NCBI GenBank assembly: GCA_039933215.1
Contig: JBDTOO010000003.1
Location: 42,265 to 106,264, forward strand
From: JALYUA01 sp039933215
GTDB taxonomy: Bacteria > Acidobacteriota > Thermoanaerobaculia > UBA5066 > Gp7-AA6
DNA: 64,000 bases
Direction of reading: 5' to 3'
Shown here piece by piece: positions 24,001 through 30,116 of the stretch; position 1 is the first letter of the stretch, and every line of letters begins with the position of its first letter. A program made the position numbers and the translations under genes. The notes beneath the pieces are model-generated. The model was given only the letters and a program-made list of their open reading frames with translations. It was not told the origin of the DNA and did not search any database.

Positions 24001-24726
24001 TCAATCTCGGACAAGGAAGTCGCCACCCGGCGCGGTTCCCCTCGGACGCGTTGCGACGGCGGGCATCCGCCGGTCCTGCGAACTGACCGACGACCAGAGC
24101 TCAGAGAGGATCTCCGGCCCCCAGGCGTTCACGCGGCGACGGATGCGGCGACGGATCGTGGCGTACGCCGACTTTGTTAGCCCGACCTCCGTCCGGATCC
24201 GACGTGCGCTATGCCCCGCTGCTAATCCCTCGACCACTGCGGCGGCGGCGGGGTCGTTGGCGAAGACGCGGTTAAGGGTTTCGCTACCGAACTCCTCGCC
24301 CGGCTCGCGTACCGCGCGGGGGTACAACGTCACGTCGATTTCTCTGGCGCTGACCAGCAGCGCGTCAACCTCTCGCACATTTCGCCGGTTCCGGCGCGTC
24401 CAAGATTTCGCCGCGCTCGACACCATGGAGCCGACCACGTCGCAGACGGTGTCGACGATCGGCTCGCCGCGCGGCGCAGTACGCTGACCGGACCGGAGGC
24501 GCGCGAAGGCGTCGGCGACGATCTCGTCGGCCGTGAACGACTTCCCGACGCCGCGACGAAGGCGACGGATGGTGTAGGCGAAGATCTGGTTTCGCTCGCC
24601 GGGTGTCAACGCGTCGAGAGCGGCGGCGACTTCGGCGGGGGACTGGCGGGGGCCTTTCGAGACCGTCGAACGATTTTCAACGGTCTGGAGAGGCCCCAGC
24701 ATTGCCGGGGCTGTACGGCTACTCAT
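24001..24726 (-). CDS. sigma-70-like regulator with C-terminal HTH
   Basis: 241 residues from the ATG at 24726, which overlaps the previous stop as ATGA (a start at 24741 is possible). The middle region (ERNQIFAYTIRRLRRGVGKS, then DEIVADAFARLRSG) resembles sigma region 2. A C-terminal helix-turn-helix VVEGLAAGHSARRIRTEVGL plus TKSAYATIRRRIRRRV resembles region 4 of ECF-like factors found near mobile elements. It is probably the transcription switch for the downstream genes, for example past the terminator at 23516-23542 (inference). Sigma activity is not proven. Confidence 0.6.
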   Translation of the reverse strand: MSSRTAPAMLGPLQTVENRSTVSKGPRQSPAEVAAALDALTPGERNQIFAYTIRRLRRGVGKSFTADEIVADAFARLRSGQRTAPRGEPIVDTVCDVVGSMVSSAAKSWTRRNRRNVREVDALLVSAREIDVTLYPRAVREPGEEFGSETLNRVFANDPAAAAVVEGLAAGHSARRIRTEVGLTKSAYATIRRRIRRRVNAWGPEILSELWSSVSSQDRRMPAVATRPRGTAPGGDFLVRD

Positions 24727-24908
24727 GCATGGGCCTTGCACGGCGGATCGCAGTCGATGCGAACGACGCCGGGGCTTACGCGCGTCACGGCGTAGCTGCC
24801 CGGATTCAGATACTCCGCGCGGATGGCCTGCTCAAGGTCGGTCTTCTGCCAGACCGGGTCGCGGAAATGAATCTCGCCGTGGTGGTCGATACTGAATCTT
24901 GCGAGCAT
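24723..24908 (-). CDS. 61-residue element protein
   Basis: Starts MLARFSIDHHGEIHFRDPVW at ATG 24908, sharing one nt with the excisionase stop (TGATG), and ends as ATGA into the sigma-like gene. A small beta-rich protein with a C-terminal DCDPPC. No family was recognised. The tight overlaps make a real gene likely. Confidence 0.55.
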   Translation of the reverse strand: MLARFSIDHHGEIHFRDPVWQKTDLEQAIRAEYLNPGSYAVTRVSPGVVRIDCDPPCKAHA

Positions 24909-25141
24909 CAGATCCCCTTTTCGCGCCGAATCGCGGCTGGCGGATTCCCGTTCGTCCGTTCGCGTCTTACCGATTCGGCGTACGCCTCGAGATCGCTCTT
25001 GCGGACTCGAGTAGCGCGTGCGCCGAATGGGTAAGAGGCGAGGCGACCGTCGCGGCACATCTTGCGAATCGTTGACTCCCGGAAGCCACCGAGATACTTC
25101 CCTGCGTCCTTGTAGGTCAAAAACTCCGAATCGGTATCCAT
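24908..25141 (-). CDS. xis: excisionase / MerR-like helix-turn-helix protein
   Basis: 77 residues with the HTH_17/excisionase pattern: FLTYKDAGKYLGGFRESTIR (helix-turn-helix), RKMCRDGRLASYPFG (wing) and a C-terminal helix beginning RVRKSDLEAYAES. Such proteins bend attachment-site DNA and favour excision, or act as small repressors. It is divergent from the integrase operon, the usual place for Xis, and first in the leftward operon with the 61-residue gene and the sigma-like gene. Confidence 0.75.
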   Translation of the reverse strand: MDTDSEFLTYKDAGKYLGGFRESTIRKMCRDGRLASYPFGARATRVRKSDLEAYAESVRRERTNGNPPAAIRREKGI

Positions 25142-25373
25142 GTCTCCCCTTCCGTTTCCTGTTCGGTTTGTCCGGGTGCATCCCGGTCCGTCGCAGCCAG
25201 AGTGCGCCGGCTTCGTGAGTCACGCAAGCAAAAACGAAGTGACGCTCAGGGGACACACAGCGTCCTAAGCTGGATGTCATCGGGGGCCAAGAGGCAAGCG
25301 GGCATGCGTTTTTGCGCTGTGCCCAGACGTACCGCACTGGTGCGCCCCATTTGCACCCCACGCAAATAGTTTC

Positions 25374-25402
25374 TTCCAATTAACCTGCAGGTAGGTTAGT
25401 AT
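25374..25402 (+). promoter_or_regulatory. integrase-operon promoter with overlapping operator dyad
   Basis: TTCCAA (25374-25379), 17 nt, then TAGTAT (25397-25402), which ends 6 nt before the ATG at 25409, so the mRNA is probably leaderless. The dyad TAACCT-N6-AGGTTA (25381-25398), containing the palindrome ACCTGCAGGT, fills the spacer and touches the -10. A repressor or Xis bound there would block integrase expression. The rest of the 267-bp xis-int spacer shows no gene. Confidence 0.55.
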
Positions 25403-25408
25403 TGCGGT

Positions 25409-25564
25409 ATGGACAAAGCGATGAAGGACGCCATTCGCCGACTTGCTGCCGCCGGCGGACGCGCCCGCGCGGAGAAGCACACCAAGAAGCAGCTCTCGGA
25501 GTGGGGAAAGCTTGGCGGACGGCCGAGGACCAAGAAGAAGGCCACCAAGAAGGCGGCGAAATGA
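25409..25564 (+). CDS. 51-residue basic protein upstream of integrase
   Basis: MDKAMKDAIRRLAAAGGRAR followed by GGRPRTKKKATKKAAK, a lysine-rich tail with an AT-hook-like GGRPR. Short proteins of this kind often precede tyrosine integrases in actinobacterial and proteobacterial islands. The TGA overlaps the integrase ATG (ATGA), so it probably couples integrase translation. It may bind DNA near the attachment site (inference). Confidence 0.6.
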   Translation: MDKAMKDAIRRLAAAGGRARAEKHTKKQLSEWGKLGGRPRTKKKATKKAAK

Positions 25565-26604
25565 AGCTCACCAAGCGCGGCGGCGTCTACTGGTACGAGT
25601 TTCGGATCGAAAACCGACGCGTCCGCGAGTCGACGAAGCAAAACAGCCGGAAAGTCGCCGAGACCATGGCCGACGCACGAAAGAGCGAACTCGCGGCGGG
25701 TGGAATCGGGGTTGCGCGGAGGCGGTCGGCGCCGACTCTGAAGGCATTTCGTGACCGATTCGTCACGTCACGGAAGGCGGAGTGCACGGCGTCGACGATC
25801 GCCTATTACGAGAAGCACCTCGACCGCCTCTGCGAGGGCATCGCAGAGCCGCTGGACCGGATCGACAAGACTCGCATCCAGGACTACGTGAACGGCCGCT
25901 TGGCCGAAGGGTGCAACGTCGGTTATCTCAACCGGGACTTGGCGGTCCTGCGCACGCTGCTCCGATACGCGGAAGGCGAGGGCGTACTCCGGTCGGTGCC
26001 ATCGGTCCGACTTCTGAAAGGCGAGAAGTCGCGGGACTACGTCGTCTCGGCGGACACCGAAGCGGCGTATCTGGCCGTGGCGCCGCAACCCCTAAACGAT
26101 CTGTTCGTACTCCTGATCGACACTGGCTTGCGTCTCGGGGAGGCGCTGGCCCTCACCTGGACCGACATCGAGCTGCCCGCCGCGCCCGGTTGCAAGCACG
26201 GCGTCCTGCGGGTCAGGGAGGGCAAGAGCAAGGCGGCGAGGCGGGTAGTGCCCCTGACGCGCCGGGTACACCTGATGCTCGCGGGACGGTCGGGAAGCGG
26301 GTTTGTTTTCGAGAGCCGGACGGGTGGCGCGTACACGAAGACCACCATGGATCACTTGCACGTGAAGGTTCGGGCAGGCCTCGGGATCGGGAAAGAGTTC
26401 GTCCTTCACAACTGCCGCCATACGTTCCTGACGCGACTGGCTTCGACGAACCTCAACCCGTTCGCCTTCCGGGCGCTGGCTGGCCATTCCGACCTGCGGA
26501 TCACGGACCGGTACGTTCACACAAGTAACGAGGCAGCGGGTTATGCTCTAGCCGCGCTGGACGAAATCAATGGCCGAAATCAAAAACTTCTCACGAATGG
26601 TTGA
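25561..26604 (+). CDS. int: tyrosine recombinase (phage-type integrase)
   Basis: 347 residues from ATG 25561. An N-terminal AP2-like arm-binding part (KRGGVYWYEFRIENRRVRES), a core-binding SAM-like domain (about 60-150), and a C-terminal catalytic domain with Arg191 (TGLRLGEALAL), Lys near 222-224, His283/Arg286 (HNCRHTFLTRLAS), His309 (LAGHSDLRITDRYVH) and nucleophile Tyr318, a complete R-K-H-R-H-Y set. It catalyses site-specific recombination at the tRNA-Arg anticodon loop. The gene ends 126 nt before the complete tRNA, as expected for a right-end integrase. Confidence 0.95.
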   Translation: MKLTKRGGVYWYEFRIENRRVRESTKQNSRKVAETMADARKSELAAGGIGVARRRSAPTLKAFRDRFVTSRKAECTASTIAYYEKHLDRLCEGIAEPLDRIDKTRIQDYVNGRLAEGCNVGYLNRDLAVLRTLLRYAEGEGVLRSVPSVRLLKGEKSRDYVVSADTEAAYLAVAPQPLNDLFVLLIDTGLRLGEALALTWTDIELPAAPGCKHGVLRVREGKSKAARRVVPLTRRVHLMLAGRSGSGFVFESRTGGAYTKTTMDHLHVKVRAGLGIGKEFVLHNCRHTFLTRLASTNLNPFAFRALAGHSDLRITDRYVHTSNEAAGYALAALDEINGRNQKLLTNG

Positions 26605-26679
26605 ATGGTTGGCCACGGTGGCGAACGTCCGAAAAGCGGGCATGCCACCCGGCACCCCTCCACCTCAGTTAACCGGTTT

Positions 26680-26700
26680 GTGGGCACGAAAGCGGCCATA
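26680..26700 (+). repeat. 21-bp direct repeat, right copy
   Basis: Identical to 17510-17530. It overlaps the end of the flanking inverted repeat by two bases. Possible P-arm integrase site. Confidence 0.7.
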
Positions 26701-26730
26701 GCACCATAGCGCAGCGTCGTAAGTCATTGA

Positions 26731-26804
26731 GGGGCCGTAGCTCAGGTGGATAGAGCAAGAGTTTCCTAAACTCTAGGTCGGCAGTTCGAGTCTGCCCGGC
26801 CCCA
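26731..26804 (+). tRNA. tRNA-Arg (anticodon CCT)
   Basis: A complete cloverleaf of 74 nt: acceptor GGGGCCG/CGGCCCC, D arm GCTC-loop-GAGC, anticodon stem AGAGT/ACTCT with loop TTCCTAA (anticodon CCT, reading AGG), T arm GGCAG-TTCGAGT-CTGCC, discriminator A, no encoded CCA. The 5' part up to the anticodon loop appears to be supplied by the integrated element and the 3' part by the next segment, so function is conserved after integration. Confidence 0.95.
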
Positions 26805-27820
26805 CTTCAAAACAAACGGGTTAACGGTAACTCGTCGTTAGCCTCAAGGCGACTGTGACCACCGTCTGTGACCACCCGACGCAAAAAGCGCGACCCGGGG
26901 GGTGCCGGTACGCCCTACCCGTTTCGAGCTGCAAAGGCGCGGGCCAGCTTTCCCCGCGTCCGCTCTTCTACTGCGCTATTCGGGCACGTGACCGCGAGGG
27001 TTCGCTGCTGGAGCATTCTCTCGGCTTCCTCGCGTAAGCAACCGTGCGCCGACACCTTCTGAGTCAGGGTCGGCCTTTGGCGACCTTGCTGATCTCACTC
27101 CACTCTTGGATCTTACCGATGCAGATCAAGTGTTCCGCCGGGGATATCACTGTAGGGATGGCCGCCGAGTACTAGGTCGCTGATGACGAGGTGAATATTT
27201 GAGGAGGAGACCGTTCCGGTAAACGTGCCGGTGAATCCGCCAAACGGAGCGGTCGGTCCGCCTTGTTTCACGGAACCCGAGGCCGTCGCGACTCCAGCTA
27301 CACTGGATCCGATAAATCCTGAGAAGCCCCCGCCGAAGTCGCAGGGAAGCCCCGACAAGTCGGTGTTGAATAGGGAGCCTGTCTGGCTAACGGTCAGAGT
27401 CAAGCTGACAGTCGCCGGACTGCAGTTCGCGGAGGCCCTGGTGACGAAAGTTCCAGCCCAGTTTCCAGATATGTCGAATGGTGTGGGACCCGTCACTGAA
27501 TTTTCGTTGCCGCAATGGCTGCCGGTCGCAAAGGTTAGCGCGATGAATGCTGCAGCGACGGTCGCGATTCGACTTAGAAGGTGACGATCCTTTGTCATGG
27601 TGGCACCTTACTTTCGTGACGGCATCATGACACAAGGGGTCGTCGAACACTTCGTTTGCCTATCACTGGACCAGCTCTAGGCAGCGACGAGATACGCTCC
27701 AGCGCCGTTTGGCTCAAGGTGAATCCCTCTTTGTCAAGAAACGCGGGTTAACTACCTGCCCAGGCAGTTAGCTACGTATCGGAACGCGAAAAGCGGCTCC
27801 GACCCGGAAGAGATTCCTGG
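26805..27820. mobile_element. ~1 kb segment between tRNA copies (probable remnant of a second insertion)
   Basis: Bounded on the left by the complete tRNA-Arg and on the right by a core-like TTCCTGG (27814-27820) joined to an exact tRNA 3' half. It carries no integrase. 26805-27112 has no gene; it holds a direct repeat CTGTGACCACC (26853-26863 and 26866-26876). The only credible gene is the lipoprotein-like one at 27113-27598. A partial dyad around CTGCC-CA-GGCAG lies near 27758-27769. A decayed element or an imprecise earlier insertion at the same site would explain the extra tRNA 3' end. Confidence 0.55.
27113..27598 (-). CDS. putative secreted lipoprotein
   Basis: 161 residues. An N-terminal hydrophobic signal (HLLSRIATVAAAFIALTFATG) ends at SHCGNEN, a poor lipobox because His precedes the Cys. 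The mature part (FDISGNWAGTFVTRASANC and repeats of GxFTGTFTGTV) looks like the small beta-barrel 'GNWxGTF' exported proteins common in Acidobacteriota. Start ATG 27598 has TAAGGTG upstream. It lies in the segment between tRNA fragments, so it may be cargo of the second insertion. Confidence 0.6.
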   Translation of the reverse strand: MTKDRHLLSRIATVAAAFIALTFATGSHCGNENSVTGPTPFDISGNWAGTFVTRASANCSPATVSLTLTVSQTGSLFNTDLSGLPCDFGGGFSGFIGSSVAGVATASGSVKQGGPTAPFGGFTGTFTGTVSSSNIHLVISDLVLGGHPYSDIPGGTLDLHR

Positions 27821-27855
27821 ACTCTAGGTCGGCAGTTCGAGTCTGCCCGGCCCCA
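27821..27855 (+). other. tRNA-Arg(CCT) 3' half (outer right junction)
   Basis: 35 nt identical to the tRNA from the 3' anticodon stem (ACTCT) to the discriminator A. It is preceded by TTCCTGG, which differs from the true anticodon loop only in the last two bases. It cannot form a tRNA alone and pairs logically with the 5' half at 17351-17389 as the original, split host gene. Confidence 0.85.
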
Positions 27856-27873
27856 CCACAACCGCCGCGCGAT

Positions 27874-28584
27874 CTATTCCGGCCGGGCTCCGGACGCGGC
27901 AGGCGTCGGGGTTGGCGCGACGGGTGCGGCCGGCGCAGCGGAAATCGTCTTGTAGGCGGTCCAGGTGATTCCGCCTCCTCCTCCCGATCGGCCCGATCCG
28001 AGTCTCCGGCCGCCGCCCCGGCCACCGTGCCCGCCGCCCGTTCGGCCGCCGGATCCGGACGGCGGGGACTCCGCGGACTCCCCGGTCGGACTCGCTTCGC
28101 CCTCCGAATCCGCGGAGGATCCGCGCCCCTCGCGCTTCCCGGTGCGTTTCATCGTCCCCTTCATCGAGAGTCCGTCGATCGTCCCCGTGGCGTGCTGGCT
28201 GCCGGATGGTCCGTCGACGTCCCACGAGACCTGGTCTCCCGAGATCGCGATCTTCGTCAGCTCGAACTCGTTGCCCTCGGCGCTCGTCCAGGTCCCGACC
28301 AGCACGCCGTTCGTGTTCGTGAAGTGCAGGCCGCCTTCGAGCGTCCGGCTTCCGACTCTGACCTCGAGGAGCCAGTTGCCGGCGAGGGCCTGCGGCGGGA
28401 CGGACCGCGCTCCATCGGAGGGTACGAATGTCGGAGGCGCGGGCGAGGGGGACGATGCCCGCGCCGGGGCCGGCGGCTCGTTCGAGGCGCAATACGCCAG
28501 CAGACCGGCGGCGAGGAGGAGAGCGGATGCATGGAAACTCGAACGACGCGGGGATCCAATTTCGGTTCGCGCTGGAATCGTCAC
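27874..28584 (-). CDS. secreted protein with Gly/Arg-rich tail
   Basis: 236 residues. A signal-like hydrophobic stretch at about 18-32 (ALLLAAGLLAYC) precedes a Pro/Ser/Ala-rich linker. A beta-rich domain (LAGNWLLEVRVGSRTLEGGL, then GVLVGTWTSAEGNEFEL and GTIDGLSMKGTMKRT) resembles the exported 'GxW...GTW' lipocalin-like proteins. The C-terminal third is a low-complexity Gly/Arg/Ser run (GGGHGGRGGGRRLGSGRSGG). The Cys at the signal end may be lipid-modified although the lipobox is weak. First host gene to the right of the insertion locus. Confidence 0.6.
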   Translation of the reverse strand: MTIPARTEIGSPRRSSFHASALLLAAGLLAYCASNEPPAPARASSPSPAPPTFVPSDGARSVPPQALAGNWLLEVRVGSRTLEGGLHFTNTNGVLVGTWTSAEGNEFELTKIAISGDQVSWDVDGPSGSQHATGTIDGLSMKGTMKRTGKREGRGSSADSEGEASPTGESAESPPSGSGGRTGGGHGGRGGGRRLGSGRSGGGGGITWTAYKTISAAPAAPVAPTPTPAASGARPE

Positions 28585-28679
28585 GTTTCGCTCCTGTCTC
28601 GGCCCCGTTCCCCGATGACGGGAGTTCCGGTGGAACGATTACGGAAAGCCCTCGGACCGAAACGACCCGGGGACGAGCG

Positions 28680-28883
28680 CTAGGGCCCGGAAGCGGCCCA
28701 CCCGGCGCTGATCGGCGACCAGCCTTCCGGAGTCCAATGCAGCAACTCGAACACGGCGTCCGGGAGGCCATGCCAGTGGAAACAGCGGGGACACGGAACG
28801 CCGTGGTGGGGACCGGCCACCGCCAGAACCTGGACCTTGAAGGCCGCCCGGAGGATCTCTCCGCAACCGCACGGGATCGTCAC
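28680..28883 (-). CDS. small Cys/His-rich protein (tentative)
   Basis: 67 residues from a GTG at 28883: starts TIPCGCGEILRAAFKVQ and contains CPRCFHWHG and LLHWTPEGW. The CxC plus CxxC arrangement could bind zinc. The composition is more protein-like than the surrounding frames, but the start is uncertain and no family was recognised. It is divergent from another small Cys-rich frame at 28969. Confidence 0.35.
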   Translation of the reverse strand: MTIPCGCGEILRAAFKVQVLAVAGPHHGVPCPRCFHWHGLPDAVFELLHWTPEGWSPISAGWAASGP

Positions 28884-28917
28884 ACGCGCCAGGTTCACGA
28901 AAGGAGTCAAGCAAGTT

Positions 28918-28931
28918 GTACGCCATCGTAC
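28918..28931. promoter_or_regulatory. short dyad between two small divergent frames
   Basis: GTACG-CCAT-CGTAC, a perfect 5-bp inverted repeat, sits midway between the possible starts at 28883 (minus) and 28969 (plus). It could be a shared operator. Confidence 0.3.
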
Positions 28932-28968
28932 ACGGGCGATGGGGCACCGATCTCGCAAAGAAAAGGGT

Positions 28969-29166
28969 ATGGATGGCTCCCCGCAACCCTGCTGCCGCGC
29001 GCGCTGCCCCGGGTGGGTGGCCGTTCCGGGTGGTGCGCCCGGGGCCTGGATCCCATCCCGCTGTACCGAGGGGCACGACTGCTGGGTGGTCCTCGCTCCG
29101 GGCAAGATCCTGATTCTCGAGCGCGATGGCGCTTCCCGGAGCCCGCAGACCGAAGACCGCTGGTAA
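28969..29166 (+). CDS. small Cys-rich protein (tentative)
   Basis: 65 residues from ATG 28969: early CCRARC, later CTEGHDC, then a plausible strand pair DCWVVLAPGKILILERDG. An AAAGGG lies very close to the start. Possibly a zinc-binding peptide. Evidence is limited to composition and cysteine spacing. Confidence 0.3.
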   Translation: MDGSPQPCCRARCPGWVAVPGGAPGAWIPSRCTEGHDCWVVLAPGKILILERDGASRSPQTEDRW

Positions 29167-29217
29167 CTGGTTCCGCGCGAGGCGGCCCCGAAGCGAGGCG
29201 GACCCGAAAGCGCCGCA

Positions 29218-29223
29218 TATATT
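29218..29223 (+). promoter_or_regulatory. -10 hexamer of a leaderless start (methyltransferase)
   Basis: TATATT ends 6 nt before ATG 29230. This is the best -10 match among the leaderless candidates in the window. Confidence 0.5.
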
Positions 29224-29229
29224 GACTCG

Positions 29230-30063
29230 ATGCCGTCGTCGAACCTGGCCGGGCTGCGGGAGCGGTTCAAGCGGGCCATCCCCGCCCCGTGGCGCCGCCG
29301 CCTCCGCCGGTGGATGACCGAGGCCCCGTTGCGCCTTCGCGACGCCCTTCCCGACGCCATCGACGCGTTCCGGGCGAGGCGGATGCCCCCCGCCGCTCAG
29401 AGGCGGAGCGTTTCCCTGACCAGCAGCCGGCACGAGTTCGACCACGCCGGCCGCCTGGCCGCCGCCGACGTCCTGCGCGCCTTCGAGACGTGCCGCGATC
29501 CGGATCGGTCGTATCCGCGCTGGCTCGATTTCGGATGCGGCGCGGGCCGCGTCGCGCGCCACGTCGTGGACTCGCCGCACGTCTCGGAGCTCCACGGCGT
29601 GGACGTCGACCGCGGGGCGGTCTCCTGGCTCGCCGCCCGATCCGGGTCCGTTGGCGCCTTTTCCGCGATCCCCGTCCACCCACCCACGAGCCTCGCGGCG
29701 GCGTTCTACGACGTGATCTACGCCGTATCGGTCTTCACGCACTTCGACGCGAGGCTCGAGGCCGAGTGGCTGGAGGAGATCGCGCGACTGCTGCGTCCCC
29801 GCGGGCTCCTCGTCGCGACGACGCTCTCTCCGAAGCTCGTCTGGACGCGCCCGGATCTGACGGAAGCGCAGCGCCGCGAGCTCGCCGACACGGGATTTCT
29901 CTTCGCGCCCGGCAGCGGACCCTTCAACGAAGATGGGGCATTCTCATCCCGCGGCCGGCTCGAGGCGGTCTGGGGCCGGCGACTGCGGCCGCGGCTCTTC
30001 GAGGAGCACGGCCTGGCGGCTTACCAGGACCTGTCTGTGTGGGAGAAGGCGGATGAGGATTGA
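29230..30063 (+). CDS. class I SAM-dependent methyltransferase
   Basis: 277 residues with SAM motif I LDFGCGAGRVARHV (about residue 99), the acidic end of strand 2 (HGVDVDRGAV), motif around YDVIYAVSVFTHF and a post-motif LLRPRGLLVATTL, as in Methyltransf_11/25-type enzymes that methylate small molecules or glycan parts. A basic N-terminal extension (FKRAIPAPWRRRLRRW) is typical of glycan-associated methyltransferases. No glycosyltransferase is next to it. The substrate is unknown. Confidence 0.8.
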   Translation: MPSSNLAGLRERFKRAIPAPWRRRLRRWMTEAPLRLRDALPDAIDAFRARRMPPAAQRRSVSLTSSRHEFDHAGRLAAADVLRAFETCRDPDRSYPRWLDFGCGAGRVARHVVDSPHVSELHGVDVDRGAVSWLAARSGSVGAFSAIPVHPPTSLAAAFYDVIYAVSVFTHFDARLEAEWLEEIARLLRPRGLLVATTLSPKLVWTRPDLTEAQRRELADTGFLFAPGSGPFNEDGAFSSRGRLEAVWGRRLRPRLFEEHGLAAYQDLSVWEKADED

Positions 30064-30116
30064 GATGAATCGGGAAGCGGAAGACTCACCGCACCGAAGC
30101 GAGTCGCGCGCGGCTC

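Larger units (their letters stand above)
17383..26769. mobile_element. tRNA-Arg-integrated element with int/xis/primase and no capsid genes (candidate phage satellite)
   Basis: About 9.4 kb bounded by two copies of the anticodon-loop core TTCCTAA (17383-17389 and 26763-26769). The right end supplies a new 5' half, so a complete tRNA-Arg is kept at 26731-26804. The cargo runs from a tyrosine integrase at the right end through a divergent excisionase, a sigma-like protein, small overlapping genes, a D5-type primase-helicase, Cys-rich and membrane proteins, to a GAGRPK-motif protein at the left end. No portal, capsid, tail, large terminase, relaxase or conjugation gene is seen. The region has more A/T-rich codons than its flanks. 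This gene content and order resembles P4-like/PICI satellites more than a complete prophage or ICE (inference). Confidence 0.75.
26668..26825. repeat. inverted repeat flanking the complete tRNA-Arg
   Basis: GTTAACCGGTTTGT (26668-26681) is the inverse of ACAAACGGGTTAAC (26812-26825) with one mismatch in 14. The copies lie 49 nt before and 7 nt after the tRNA. A further CGGGTTAAC occurs near 27750 close to the third tRNA fragment. These may be recombinase- or accessory-protein binding sites of the junction. Confidence 0.6.

Noticed and set aside
27874..28771. Longer 315-codon frame overlapping the secreted protein
   Set aside because: It is a different reading frame of the same DNA with Arg-rich composition; the 236-residue frame has a signal peptide and beta motif.
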